From NCBI GenBank assembly GCA_014904985.1, contig MU128993.1, forward strand, positions 170,491 through 234,490: 64,000 bases of DNA, written 5' to 3'. Positions 1 to 12,606 of this stretch are shown here, one piece after another. The number at the start of each line of letters is the position of its first letter. Position 1 is the first letter of the stretch. The position numbers and the translations under genes are program-made. Source of the stretch: Hydnum rufescens UP504. Its lineage: Eukaryota > Basidiomycota > Agaricomycetes > Cantharellales > Hydnaceae. The notes under the pieces are model-generated. The model was not told the DNA's origin and made no database searches. It saw only the letters and a program-made list of their open reading frames with translations.

Positions 1-145
1 ACAATTCAACGTCTGAAGCGCGCGTGGTGTAGGTTAGCGAGACACAGGGTGTACGATCACATGAACAAAACAATAAATATCTGATTTGGGGTTGGGGTTG
101 GAAGGCTTTCGGTGGCAGAATCGCTTGATGAGTTGGATGATTGAT

Positions 146-2319
146 TTAAGAGCTCGTGGCAAGGCGTTGATATCTGGCGTACAGGTCATCGACAAAAGTC
201 TGGTCTTTCTGTGGCGGAGAGACAATGGGATCAGTTGGAGATCCAGGGGCTAGGGGGAGAAAACATATGACTCACATGAATGAGCGTTAGAACTTCGCTC
301 ACAAAATCATATTTAGATAACGATCGTGTCTCGTCCTTGCCGATGGACATCATGCGAGTCAAGCAAAGCCGTCGCCACCGCATCCGCATTGACTTTGGAC
401 GCACTATCGACATTACGAGGTATGTAGTGCTCATACACTGTCTCCTTCTTCCGACCTTTCTGCCTGACGGCGGGCCGAGTCGCAGCGTCAGCACGCAGAG
501 GCGGCATCTGGCTTTCATGGAGAGCCTGCAATCTTCTCGATTTTTCATTGGGCCTTTGTCGACGGGGCAAGGCGACTTTGGGGGTATGAAGAGGGTTGGG
601 AATAAGAGACGGAGAAGGTGCATCGAGCTCTTGAAATACGTCGTCACCGTCGTATGCAGCCGCATGAAATGGATGATGGGTCGACGAGCCGGACGTGGAA
701 TACGTGGCCCCGTTCGCATGACTTTCCCGATCGGACATGCAGAACGATTTCGTCGCTATCATCATCCTCGTCATATACCTGCTGAAACGCGCCTTACGAC
801 GTTGAGGCGGTGTGATTAGAGGTGTCGTTCTATGTGATTCTGCAGGTATGGTCTGGAGAGATTGAGACGCTATCACTTCGTCCCCAAAGGAAGGGCTTGC
901 GTAGGTCCGAAAGCGCTCGCCCATGCGAAGTGGTATGAGAGCAGTCCCAACCAGGGACTCATGTCGCGTCTTGGCGGTTGCGGTGAATTGCGAGGTGCGA
1001 TTATCGGCGACGGTGGCGGCAGAAGCAAATATCTTATCGAGCAAGGAGCGGCTTTCTGTAGCAGCCACCGACTGCTGTGGACGTTCGTCTGCCGCGGAAC
1101 CGTGCATCAAAGACTCCAGTAAAGCTTGGCCACGATCGGCTCTTCGTGTATTATCAGAGGCTCGCGACGCAGATATAAAAGCAGGAAGGAATCCGCTAGG
1201 GTTCGATATCGTCGTGGCGATAACAGCGCCCCGGCTTGAATTATCAGTTCAGTCCATTATTCGTCGTGACTGAGGCTGTAGTAGGATGAGTATTTGAAGA
1301 CATAGAAAGTGTGGCGAAGAGCTTGTCAAGGGGGCGTCCGGTATGGTGTGTTGACTCCTCTCTCGGCTCCATGAATCGAGATGCATTGTTCTCCTCAGTG
1401 AAGTCGGACTGTTCTCGCTTGAGCGTTTCATTTGCCATATCTAATGGCTCCATCTCGGGGCTTGATTCGGAGTCAGATGGGTCGTGTATTTGAGAGAGTG
1501 GCGTTAGGGGTGGTGATCCAGTGGGCTCAGAGGAATGCCTTGAGGCACGGATGAGATGCTCCTTCACTCTACGAAGGGGCAAAGGTGTCATTGGGTGTCA
1601 TTCACATGGAAGTAGAGAGGAATTGAACCGTACCTGGAAATGAAATGGGCAAATCGAGGTCCCGCAGATTCGTCAGAGAGCCAAAGGCATATGAGAGTTG
1701 GCTTTGCGCATCTCGTGACAGGTTCTATGTACGGGGTAGTTGCCCGATCCCATAGACCAGGTCGGAAAGTAAGGAATTTGGTGTCCTGCACCAACCTCTA
1801 TAGTGTCATCCTTGGTGAAACATCTGTACTACACTGGATGTGCCGCCACGATTTAGTAAGAAGAAACCATAGCGAGGCTCCTCACTCCTGAGGATGAGAA
1901 ATGGTAGGACGGATATTATTAGCCTCCTGTCGAAAGCATACGACAGTAATACCTACGTACCGCTCAATAATAAATACAGTCCCTTCAGCATTCGTTTTTT
2001 CCCAGTGGCCTTCGTATTTTTTGCCTTTCCCGCCGTCCGGATCCTCGGTGTGAGCATGATTAAACGTGTATAACACAGCATACGGTACTTGGTCAAATAT
2101 TCTGGTGATGAGGGCGTCATGGCGTCGAAGGACCTTCAAGTTCCAGACAAGCCGCGCTTCAGGCGACATCGACATCGGTCGCTGTGGTGTCGGGGTAGTT
2201 GTGTTCTTGGACGTGGACGGGGTGGAGGTTGGGAGGGATGGCGTGGATGTCTGTTGGCCGATGGTCTGCGATTGAATTGGACGACGGGACCGAGAATGTT
2301 CCCGGTGACTTTGCGCCAT
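146..2319 (-). CDS. DCP1: mRNA-decapping enzyme subunit 1 (Dcp1)
   Basis: Regulatory subunit of the cytoplasmic Dcp1-Dcp2 decapping holoenzyme (P-bodies). Exon 1 (2319-1961) opens with a Ser/Thr/Pro-rich tail and then the EVH1 start NLKVLRRHD, continuing to WEKTNAEGTVFI. Exon 2 (1887-1833) gives PRYGFFLLNR, the family's proline-rich-ligand surface. Exon 3 (1785-1634) gives KFLTF and ICLWLSDES. Exon 4 starts at 1568. A disordered middle (about 1240-320) leads to a C-terminal module YDFVSEVLTLIH (exon ending at 276) joined to KDQTFVDDLYARY (208-146). This matches the Dcp1 trimerisation domain seen in animals and basidiomycetes. Introns are 47-75 nt; the one near 330-380 is the least certain. 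Frame is maintained throughout if these introns are used. The start at 2319 is the only Met before the EVH1 core in frame. Confidence 0.85.
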
Positions 2320-2622
2320 TCATATTTGGGGAGATGTGATTGTTGCGCTGAGGTGTGATGCTTGCCTTAGGATGTTTCGTGCGTGGCATCGCTGCACCGA
2401 AAACAACAGTGTTGGTATTGAGAGTGAATTCGGTTGTTGCCGTGGAATATTATCTATGATCATCTTATATAATCAACAACTGCTTCACCTTCGCTCCATA
2501 AGTCTCGCTGCATGTGACTTACGATGTGAAAATGTACATATATAGGCAGGCCACGTAATACTAGAAGCCTTGCTTCCTCGACGTACGCAGCATCACCACC
2601 ATCGCTAGCATCAATCTGCACG

Positions 2623-4609
2623 GTGGACCGTCGACGATACAACATGATCATCGGGCCTCTGCCCCCATCGTTTTGGACCGCGAAAGACTTCCATGACATG
2701 ACTCACGCGACGCCAGCCTATACGTTGGCGAATATCTGGTTTTTACGAGTCCTGCTATCCTCGTCTCGCAGTTCATTGCAACCCTTCTTGACTGCCAAGG
2801 TGCTAGACGCTACATGCTTTCGTACGGTATGCATCATATATCAGTCATCGATTGCAGTATATGTGATCTCTACGGTCGTCCTAGGGTTAACTCATCTCTA
2901 TTTGATCTTTCGCATTGAACTCAGGACGCAGAAGAAGGATCTGAGACGCGATCTATGGGCGCGCTGTGAACGCCTCGTCGCCAGCGGTCCCAACGCTTCC
3001 CATCTTCGCTATGATAAGAGATCTTGGCCGATGAGGCTCTGGACACGATATGCATCTCCAGCGATTCTTCCAGTCTGCATCGACATGCGGAGCGACAATA
3101 ATCTCCGCTTTCAGCGCTCATTCAAAGGAAATCTCATGATGCTACATGTTGTCGATCTTCTCCATGAATACACGAGCATTTTCCTCGTCAATATCGCATA
3201 CAGACTCATAGCTGCTGGTGGTATATTGCTACTGCCCTTTCCTGCCTCGACCTTTTTGAACCAGAGTTTTCAATCAACACTCGCAAGGATTACCTGTCAT
3301 TCTACATCAAATTATTCCCCCCAAATATCGCCAATAGCAGTCGAAAAATTGTACGAACTCTATTCTCTCAAATGGTTCCGGGAAGTGGTGCCAATCCCGG
3401 AAGTGCTCGGATGTGTCTGAGTATCAAGTTAGAGCGCAAGAAACCTCTTAGTGTCAGCACCCATCTCCACATGCTTCCACTCCTTATTGACGCCCCGTAT
3501 TAGAGGCCAAGCGTCTCACATGTGGTGTTCGAAGATACCTTCCCCGAGCCTTTGTCCGCGTAACGTTGGAATTGATGCTTCCTGTGACGTGTGGAAGTTA
3601 CGCTACCATCTTTAAAGGCTCGTGGAAGTCTCGGCCGTCGCACTAAAGTTATTGGGCCCCATTGACAGCCGGAAATAGCTCACAAAGTAAAGTGAAGAAT
3701 GCACTATATAGGCTGCACGGTATTCAGCACCTGCTCCGCTTAGCGATTCAAAGGCGAGATAGATATTTGGCGCAGACTCGGACATGACAATGTACTCCCT
3801 TTCTTTGGCCACTGCGTTGACGACAATGGCACTATGTATATGGTATCTCCATGGTATTTTTTGGCATGCGTCGAAGACATTAAACGACAATTTGACGGTC
3901 GTGATGCGTTTTTGTAGGTGTCAGCACGGAGACATTAATGGTTATTTGTTCAGGGTTCCGAAAAGTGACCGGGAGACTCTGGTATGAACCCACTTCGATT
4001 CTATGACGACTGATTTCCTTCAACATGATGCCGTAGGTTTTACAACTTCTCCATGGATTGGAATACCTTCATGCATCAGGTGTTATACACGGTGATTTGC
4101 GTGGGGCACGTCAATATTATTCTGCACAGTATGATCGATGATACTGAGCGCACTTTTCCCAGGCCAATGTTTTGATTTCGGATAATCATAAAATATTGAT
4201 AACCGACTTCGGGCTCTCGAAGTACCTTGACCAGTCTCCTACGAGCACGGTGAATCGTGGAAATATTCGCTGGATGGCACCGGAGTTATTGGAACAAGAA
4301 ATTCCTCGGGGGGACTTGACCCCCTATACGGAAGCGACGGACATATATTCATTCGCGATGACCACAATTGAGATATACACCGGCTCGTGGCCTTTCCCCC
4401 ATCTGAGACACAACGTTGAGGCAGCCTTGCCGGGCCAAGGGAGACCAGGCCGCCCCGGTGCGGATGGTATTTCGCACTGCATTGATGACACGTTGTGGGA
4501 TATTATCCAGGAGTGTTGGGCAGAGGAGCCAGCTCGTCGTCCTTCGGCACGCGATGCTATGGAAAGACTTGAAGCGCACCTAAAGGGAAAACCGTCTATT
4601 GCCATGTAG
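2623..4609 (+). pseudogene. Tandem TKL-like kinase copy A, decayed
   Basis: First of four related units. The 5' part encodes the same N-terminal region as copies B and C (LWARCER, MLHVVDLLH); the 3' part encodes a Ser/Thr-Tyr-kinase-like catalytic domain. The C-lobe is well kept (4172-4609): ITDFGLSK, RWMAPELLE, DIYSFAMTTIEIYTG, IIQECW. The N-lobe is broken. One base is gained near 3410, ending the upstream frame at a TGA. The intron donor that is GTGAGT in copies C and D is GTCAGC here (about 3450). A base is lost at about 3632-3645, turning the VAIK-lysine segment (ALKLL in C) into a stop. Exon 2 also lost a base near 2890. With several independent lesions it is called a pseudogene; a transcript could still make a C-lobe fragment, but nothing shows that. 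Confidence 0.75.
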
Positions 4610-4619
4610 ATATCAATCG

Positions 4620-5471
4620 GCTTTTTTGCATGCTCATGTCTGTACTTCTTGGTGTTTCCCGACGCACTCTTCCCTTCTGTCATATCGTGATTCAGCACAT
4701 CTAGGACTTGCACTTGCAAACCTATCCCACAAACTGGGAGTCTTCATCAATGTGGGGGTAGCGGTTTTCGAACGTACGTAGAGTCGGAAGATCATACGCT
4801 AGGAAAATAGGAATCAAGGAAACTGAGGGGGGATGTTATTGAAGGGGAAAGAACTAGACAAGGAAAAGACATATCCTCGCCGGCTCTCCTGGATCCAGCC
4901 TTTCGGTCTCCAAGAAGCTTTGGATGAGCTTGAACCAAATTACAAGAGAACCAGCATCACGGCCAACGTTGTAACACCCATATATTGAATGAATACTGAA
5001 AGATTCATACTTAAGTGTGCTTTGGCTATAGCAGTGATAATAGGGAAATTGTATGGGAAACCCATCAGGTCTGCAGAAATGGGAAAGTACATTACTAGTA
5101 CTACTACTGGGCCTTCCACCTTGTACATCACCCCCGGCTCCTGGACATACAGCAGCGCCGGTATCAGATCGTGATCTCCATTTGAATTAAACTGTGGCCG
5201 CCGGTACAACTCATAAAATATGTGGCCACTTCATATTTTTTTCATTCAGATAGGTCTGCGGCTTCGAGCCACAGCTGAGGTTAATCGGGACGAGGCCCGA
5301 TTTAGAATTTGATCATCTTACATAATCAATAATCAACAATTCCATCACTAGCAAGTCGCGTAGCATGAGTTTGGACCATACATGGACAAGCCACGTACCA
5401 CTGGCAAGTTCATTCCTACTTTGCGCTGCACAAAACACCAAAAACAATCAAGCGCACAACGGGTCAGTAAC
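4620..5471 (+). other. Spacer between kinase copies A and B, itself duplicated
   Basis: No gene is seen. The segment is the 3' flank and upstream region of the kinase unit. About 4900-5300 is clearly similar to about 8755-9130, starting with a shared stretch around 'aagaagctttggatgagctt' and ending in the AT-rich block before the next kinase ATG. Relative to the B-C spacer it lacks about 1.1 kb. Confidence 0.6.
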
Positions 5472-7411
5472 ATGATCACCAGAACTCTCCCCATCATTTT
5501 GGAGCGCAAAAAACTTCTGTGATATGACTCACGCGATATGGCCTATACGCTGGCCAATATCTGGTTCTTACAAGTCTGCTACCTCGCTCCGCCGTTCATC
5601 GCGACCCTTCTTGACTGCCAAGGTGTTATACGTTACATGCTTTCGTGCGGTATGCATCATATACCAGTCATCATTGGAGTATATGTGGATCTTACGGTCG
5701 TCTAGGCTGTATTCCATCTCTATTTTGATCTTTCGAATTGAACTCCAGGACATAGACAATGGATCTGAGACGCGTCTATGGGCGCGCTGTGAACGTCTCG
5801 TCGCCAGCGCCCCAACGCTTCCATCTTCACCATGATGAGATCTTGGTCGTGAGGCTCTGGACACGATATGCATCTCCAGCGATTCTTCCAGTCTGTATCG
5901 ACAGGGGAACGACGATAATCTCCGCTTTCAACGCTCATTCAACGGAAATCTCACGATGCTACATGTTGTCGACCTTCTCCATGGAATACACCAGAATTTT
6001 TCTCATCATCACATTCAGACTCATAACTGCTGGTGGTATATTGCTACTGCCCTTTCCGTTCTCGACCTTTTTGGTGCAGAATTTTTAATCAATACTCGGA
6101 AAGATTATCTGCGATTCTACCTCAGATTATTCCCGCCAATAGCAGTAGAAAATTTTACGACTCTATTCCCTCAAATGGTTTCGGGGAGTGGTGCCAGTCC
6201 CGGAGGTGCTCGGCGTGTCTGAGATGAAGTTAGAAGGACACGAAATCTCTTAGTGTCAGTACTCATCTCCATATGCTTCCACTCCTTATCGAAGCCCCGT
6301 ATTAGAGGCCCAGCCTCCCACGTGTAGTGTTGGAAGATACCTCCGGCTCCCCGAGCCATTGTCCAGCGTGATGTTGGAATCGCCGTTTCCTGTGACCTGT
6401 GGAAGTTACGCTACCGTCTTTAAGGCTCGTGGGAATCGCAGCCCATCGCATTAAAAGCTATTGGGTCCCACTGACAAGCCAGAGATAGGTCACAAGGTAA
6501 AGCGACGACTCCCAATATATAGGCTACTCGGTATTAAGTATCTCTGTTCCGCTTAGCGATTCAAGGCGAGATAGAAGTTTGGCGCAAACTCCGACATGGG
6601 AATGTACTCCCTTTCTTCTGCCACTACGTTCATGACAATGGCGCGATGTATATGGTATCTCTATGGTACTTTTTTGCATGCGCCGAAGACAGACGGCAAT
6701 TTGACAGTCACGATGCTCTTTGTAGGTGTCGGCATGGAGACATCAATGATTTTCTGCTAACGTTTCCGAAAAGTGACCGGGAGATGCTGGTATGAATTCT
6801 GCTTAATTCTATGACGATTGGTCACGGTCCCTTAGGTTTTACAACATCTCCATGGATTGGAATACCTTCATCAATCGGGCGTTATACACGGCGACTTGCG
6901 TGGGGCATGTCAATATTATTCCCAGTATGATCAATGATACTGATCACTCTTTTTCCAGGCTAGTATTCTAATTTCGGATGATCATTAATTATGGATAGCC
7001 GACTTCGGGCTCTCGAAGTACCTTGACCAGTCTCCTACGAGCACGGCGAATCGCGGCAGTATTCGCTGGTTGGCTCCGGAGTCACTGGAGAAAGAAATCC
7101 CCCGGGGGACTTAACCCCGTATACGGAAGCGACGGACATATATTCATTTGCGATTTGCGATGACCACAATTGAGATATATACGGGCTTGTCCCCTTTCCC
7201 GTATCTGAGACACAACGTCGAAGCAGCCTTGTCGTGCCGAGAGAGACCAGGCCGTCCCGGTGCGGACGACGTTTCGCACGGCATCGATGACAAGGTGTGG
7301 GATATTATCCAGGAGTGTTGGGTGGAGGAACCAACTCATCGTCTTTCGGCACGCGACGCTAGAGAAAGACTTGAAGCGTACCTAAACGGAAAACTGTCTA
7401 TTGCCATGTAG
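5472..7411 (+). pseudogene. Tandem TKL-like kinase copy B, decayed
   Basis: Second kinase unit, clearly dead. The upstream domain survives in pieces (LWARCER near 5775; a HNCWW motif near 6025). The kinase part carries an in-frame TAA at 6986-6988, just before the DFG segment, where copy C has a Glu codon. A lost base near 7105 turns PRGDLTP into a frame with TAA at 7112. One A is missing from the FKG segment (about 6420) and one is added in the ALK segment (about 6455), where copy C reads cleanly. The DFG-to-C-lobe residues remain recognisable (IIQECWVEE near 7300). The donor of the conserved 58-nt intron is GTCAGT rather than GTGAGT. Confidence 0.85.
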
Positions 7412-9298
7412 GTATCAATCGACTTTTTTTGCATGCTGATGTCCATTCTTCTTGGTGTTTCTCGAAGCCGAGCCAGCCTGTTCTTCCTTTCCATCATATC
7501 CTGATTCAACACTTCTAGAACTTGGATTTGTTAAATATATTCTACAAAGTAGGAGTACTCATCAATGTGGGGGTAGCGCATTTCCAACGTCCGGAGAGTT
7601 GGAAGATTATATGCTAGGAAAATACGAATCAAGGAAACTGAGGGGGCATGCTATTAAAGGGGAAAGAACTAAGGAAGGGAAACTCAACGTGGGCCCGGAA
7701 GAACCGCACCGAGTCTTTGGAGACAAGAGGTTCAGACTTCAGAGGCGATTTTGTCGTCACGAGAAGCGGAATCTTTGGCTATGTGCGTCCACGGATTGTG
7801 CAGTTCGCAGCCACAGGCCACAACGCCCATCCGGTCACGGTCACAAACTAAATTGAGTTGTTTAAGCGCTTGCTGAGCCCTCTCTAATGTAGACAGATTT
7901 GTTACTATATCCATTTCTCTCGTCAGCACTGGAATCATTCTATGATTCTACCGTGGGATTTCACCATCCTTCATAGCACTGTCAAGATCTTTGATCAAGC
8001 CAATCAGAGCGGATCATTCTGCAGTGAATATCAGAAGTCTCATCTCTCTAGAACACACTGGTGCTGGATACTCTCCAAGGTTGTGGCCCCAGTCCCATAG
8101 GTCACAAGCTGAGGGACTTACATAATATCACGTCGTTACAATATTTTGCGTTCGAAGTCCTTGGAGCTTGTAATTGGCGGAGCTTCTCCCTCAACGGTTC
8201 CTTGGTCTAAAACCATATTCAACATTTGAGGAATGGAACCCAACCGCCCGATCGCCGAAGCGGCTTGGAAGCTTTATTGAAGCACTTGAGAATGTCGAGT
8301 TATATCTCGGTTCTAACACGGAGGATGGGAACATCAAGCCAGGTGTTGGTCTCTGCGCCCCTTGCCGGTACATCTTACCTTCTCCCAACATTACCTGGGC
8401 TGTTTCTCGTTGATGCCGTTGCACTGGTTCGACCTGACCATTACCCGACTTCCAATCTCACGCCCTTCAGCCTCGCCATGTGAGGATTCACGTACACGTA
8501 TTGCAGCACCAAAGACGCTGTGTGGGACAGTCAACTGGGTCGCATTCTTGCATGAGCCTCCTATACCATTGCAATGGCAATTGAAGAATTGGGGCGGAGT
8601 CACTTGGGTATTCATGCAGCAATAAGACAAAGCAGAGCATTTGGTGAGAGTTCCGGCAAGCGCCTGTTAGGTACAAGCAGTGCTTAGTCAGCAATCTCCA
8701 GCAATACCCTGTGAAGACCCCCATTGCAACAAATATTCCGAACATCTCAACCTTGTTGTCTCCAAGAAGCTTTGGATGAGCTTGAATCAAATTGGAAGAC
8801 AACCAGCATCACGGCCTACATTGCAATAATCATGTATTGAAGACTAAGTGATTCACAGTTGTGCTTGTTGTCGGCCATAGTGGATAATAGAAAAATTACA
8901 TGGGAAACCTGATCAGATCTACGGAAATGGGGAATTACATTAGCACTGTTGGCTTCTCCACATACAACGACGATATCAAATCCACCATGATGATCTGCAT
9001 GTGAATTAAGCTTTGGCCAATACAGCGCATAAAATATGTGTAGGCCACTTTCATTTTTCTCATTCAGATGGTCCCTCATTGCGGCTTTGACGTGCCACAG
9101 CCTCTAGTGGCCGATTCTGAGTTTCAGAGTTGGCGCTTTGACCATCTTATATAATCAACGGTTCCATCACAGCATAGCACGACTTTGTGTTGGGCCCATA
9201 CATGGACAAGCCACATAATACCAGCAACTTGGCCTACGTTACGCTGCACAAAACCACCAACCACAATCAATCACACAACGGATCGTTGATGCAGCAAC
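7412..9298 (+). other. Spacer between kinase copies B and C
   Basis: No intact gene is supported. About 7560-7690 repeats the kinase 3' flank. About 7685-7750 resembles, at lower identity, the reverse-strand 3' end of the membrane-protein gene at 15255. About 8755-9130 repeats the A-B spacer. The approximately 1.1 kb in between (7690-8755) has only short overlapping ORFs (up to 104 codons) with no family signal I can name. The segment is best seen as duplication debris. Confidence 0.5.
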
Positions 9299-11247
9299 AT
9301 GATCATCGGAACTCTTCCCCCATCGTTCTGGAGCGCAAAAGACTTCTGTGACATGACTCACACGACGCCCCCTATACGTTGGCCAATCTCTGGTTTTTAT
9401 AGCTCTACTACCTCGTCTCGCAGTTCATTGCAACCCTTCTTGACTGCCAAGGTGTTAGACGTTACATGCTTTCGTACGGTATGCATCATATACCAGTCAT
9501 CATTGGAGTATATGTGGATCTTACGGTTGTCTAGGCTGTATTCCATCTCTATTTGATCTTTCGCATTGAACTCCAGGATGTAGAAAAGGGATCTGAGACA
9601 CGCCTATGGGCGCGCTGTGAACGCCTCGCTCCCAGCGGCCCCGACGCTTCCATCTTCACCACGATGAGAGATCTTGGCCGCGAAGCCCTGGATACTATAT
9701 GTATCTCCAGTGATTCTTCCAGTTTGCGTCAGAAGGCGAACGACAATAATCTCCGTTTTCAACGTTCATTCAAAGGAAATCTTACCATGCTACACGTTGT
9801 CGATCTTCTCCATGGACTACACCAAAATTTTCCCCAGTACAGACTGCAGACTCATAGCTGCTGGTGGTATGCTGCTACAATCATTTCCGTTCTTGACCTT
9901 TTTGGAGCAGAATTTTCAATCAATATCCCCGAGTACGTGTTATTCCGCCAAAACGCCGCCAATTGCACTCGAAAAATCGTACGACTCTATTCCCTCAAAT
10001 GGTTTCAGGGAGTGGTGCCAGTCCAGGAGGTGCTCGGTGCGTCTGATGTGAAGTTAGAAGACAAGGAACCTTGTAGTGTGAGTACTTATCTCCATATGAT
10101 CCCACTCCTTATTGAGGTTGCACGCCCCGTGCTAGAGGTCAAGCCTTCTGCCTCTGGTGTTGGAAGATACCCTCCCCGAGCCATTGTGTAGTGTGGTGTT
10201 GAAATCTCCACTCCCTGTGAGGCGTGGAAGTTACGCGACCGTGTTTAAAGGCACCTGGAATTCGAGGCCCATCGCATTAAAGTTATTGGGCCCCAATGAC
10301 AAGCCGGAAATAGCTCACAAGGTGAAACAAGGACTATAATATATAGGCTGGACGATATTAATTGTCTCTGTTCCGCTTAGCGATTCAAAGGCGAGACAGA
10401 CATTTGGCGCAAACTCCGACATGAGAATGTACTCCCTTTCTTCGGCCATTACGTTGGTGACAATGGCGCCATGTATATGATATCTCCATGGTGCTTTTTT
10501 GCTCGCGCCGAACACACTAGGCGAGAATTTGACTGTTGTGATGGGTCTTTCTAGGTGTCAGTACGGTGATGTTAATAACTATCTGCTAATGTTCCCGAAA
10601 ACCGATCGAGAGATGCTGGTATGAGCCCTACTTAATTCTATCACGACTGGTTTCTTCCAATCATGGTCCCGTAGGTTTTACAACTTCTCCATGGATTGGA
10701 ATATCTTCATCAATCGGGCGTTATACACGGCGACTTGCGTGGGGTACGTCAACATTATTCTGTGCAGTATGATCGATGATGCTGATCGCTCTTTTTCCAG
10801 GCTAATATTTTAATTTCGGATGACCACGAAGTATGGATAGCCGACTTCGGGCTCTCGAAGCACCTTGACCAGTCTCCCACGAGCACGGTGAATCGCGGAA
10901 ATGTTCGCTGGATGGCTCCGGAGTTGTTGGAGCAAGAAATCCCCCGGGGAGACTTGACCCCCTATACGGAAGCAACGGACATATATTCATTCGCGATGAC
11001 CACAATTGAGATATACACAGGTCTGCCGCCGTTCCCGCATCTGAGACACAACGTCGAAGTAGGCTTGTTGTGCCGAGGGAGACCAGGCCGTCCCGGCGCG
11101 GACGGCGTTTCGCACTGTATCGATGACAAGGTGTGGGGTATTATCCAGGAGTGCTGGGTGGAGGAGCCAACTCGTCGTCTTTCGGCACGCGATGCCAAGG
11201 AAAGACTTGAGGCGCACCGAAAGGGAAAATTGTCTATCGCTGTGTAG
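9299..11247 (+). CDS. TKL-like protein kinase with N-terminal HNCWW-type domain (copy C, intact)
   Basis: The only copy that reads through completely. Proposed exons are 9299-9478, 9535-10077, 10136-10321, 10381-10490, 10555-10618, 10675-10743 and 10801-11247: 1599 nt, 532 aa, all phases matching. Residues 1-241 form a domain shared by the array (H in FHLYLIF, LWARCER, MLHVVDLLH, then HSCWWYA). The kinase starts near residue 265: Gly loop RGSYATVFKG, lysine in IALKLL, LRHENVLPFFG, hinge MYMISPW, catalytic loop HGDLRGANI, DFGLSK, APE motif WMAPELLE, DIYSFA and IIQECW. HGDLRGAN in place of HRDLKPEN is common in basidiomycete TKL-type kinases, which are known to be expanded in Agaricomycetes. 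The substrate is unknown. Probably cytosolic, since no signal peptide or membrane segment is seen. Confidence 0.75.
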
Positions 11248-12606
11248 ATATCAATCGACGTTTTTTTTTTACATGCTCATGTCTATACTTTGGGGGGCTT
11301 CTCGGTGACAGTGGCCTGCTCTGGCCTTCTGTCATATCCTGGATAAACACAGCTAGATCTTACATTCGTAAATATATCCTACAAACTGGGAATACTCATC
11401 AACATAGGTGTAGCGCATTTCGATGCCAACACCACTAGAGTCGGAAGATCATACGTTAGGAAGATACAAATCAAGGAAAGTGAGGGGGGCACGCTATTGA
11501 AGGGGTAAAGAACTAAGCAAGGAAAAGTTTGGTGTCGCCTCGGCTGGTGAGGAGCTCAATGTGGCCTGGAGGCAAGGTCCCAGGCATTTTTGTGGTAAGT
11601 TTCACGAATGTGAACTTGTATACGACCGCCAATCAACGTCGAGAACAAGGAAAGGGATGACGCTAGACTGAACCGTGCGGATGGTTTTGTGCCTTGTGTT
11701 CGCTGGCCACCCTCTCATCACTCAGTATGACAACGGTCGCTCAATCGTGAAACAAATGGGACCACGGAACAGTAAAAGACTGCTGCACGGCGCTTACATT
11801 GTACTTCAAGTCTATGCCTTGCACAAGATAGGCTAGGTTCTGTGTGACCTGAGGATAGCCTGAGAAGCTCTTTCGATTTCCCCTCGCATGACTTCGGAGC
11901 TGGGCACTGCTTCAGATTCGGCCAGTTTTTATTGGGGGAGTGCAATCTCTGCCAGGGACGACCGACTCTAACAGTTTCATGCCGTCCAGACCAGACTTGA
12001 GGATTGATCAGACGACAAGTCGTTTGGGGCGCTTATACCGTATCTCGATTTCATCAGGAGGGGGAGCCGACTGATTGGCCGCACCGTTCTGATGATATAT
12101 CGCAAGTTTACTGTGTCCCTAACAACCTTGCTTTTAAGATATCATAAGCTCGAGTTGTGCGCGGAAAGAGTGGTGTGGGGGTTGAGGGAGAATTCTATAT
12201 TCTATGGGTGTTGACGCTTGAACGGAAGTCATTGGGCATGGGGTGATGCAATCAAGGACGGGCTCGAGTAGGTGAACGTGGAAGACTGGACTACGACATC
12301 GAGCCGACGAGCCGACGATGAAAAATGCATGTTGACATGCTCAGCGCCTAAGGCGATACCGCACCCTTAGGTAAGCAAGACCAGAATTAGCAAATTCCAC
12401 TCTTGCGGTGTGGATCTTGTCCCGTAGTCCTATGATATAGTACCTTCCGATCTAGAACTGCCCTCTGGACTGTTTCCTTCCCTTCTCCCCCACCTAGACA
12501 CTAGGTATTCCCATCGTATCCCTCTCTTCTCCTGGGAGTTACTATTGGGCGCTCAGTCCCTATCTTCAACGAATCAACTATCTGACCACGGTCTTACTGC
12601 GCTAAC
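11248..12606 (+). other. Spacer between kinase copies C and D, with copied gene tail
   Basis: 11248-11565 is close to 14977-15306 by eye, including the stretch 11513-11564, a copy of the last codons (including the stop) of the minus-strand membrane-protein gene (15255-15306). From about 11570 to 12600 I see no gene. A pyrimidine-rich block (about 12465-12545) sits just before the start of copy D and may be its promoter. Confidence 0.6.

Noticed and set aside
280..819. 179-codon plus-strand ORF
   Set aside because: Lies antisense to the coding C-terminal half of DCP1 and has no motif; a shadow of the real gene.
1785..1887. Apparent frameshifts in the DCP1 EVH1 domain
   Set aside because: A 47-nt intron (1832-1786) with donor gtagta and acceptor tgcag gives a continuous frame, so no indel is needed.
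3612..3890. Minus-strand ORFs recurring in kinase copies (3612-3890, 10315-10515)
   Set aside because: They recur because the underlying plus-strand kinase exons are homologous; the plus strand gives the conserved kinase residues.
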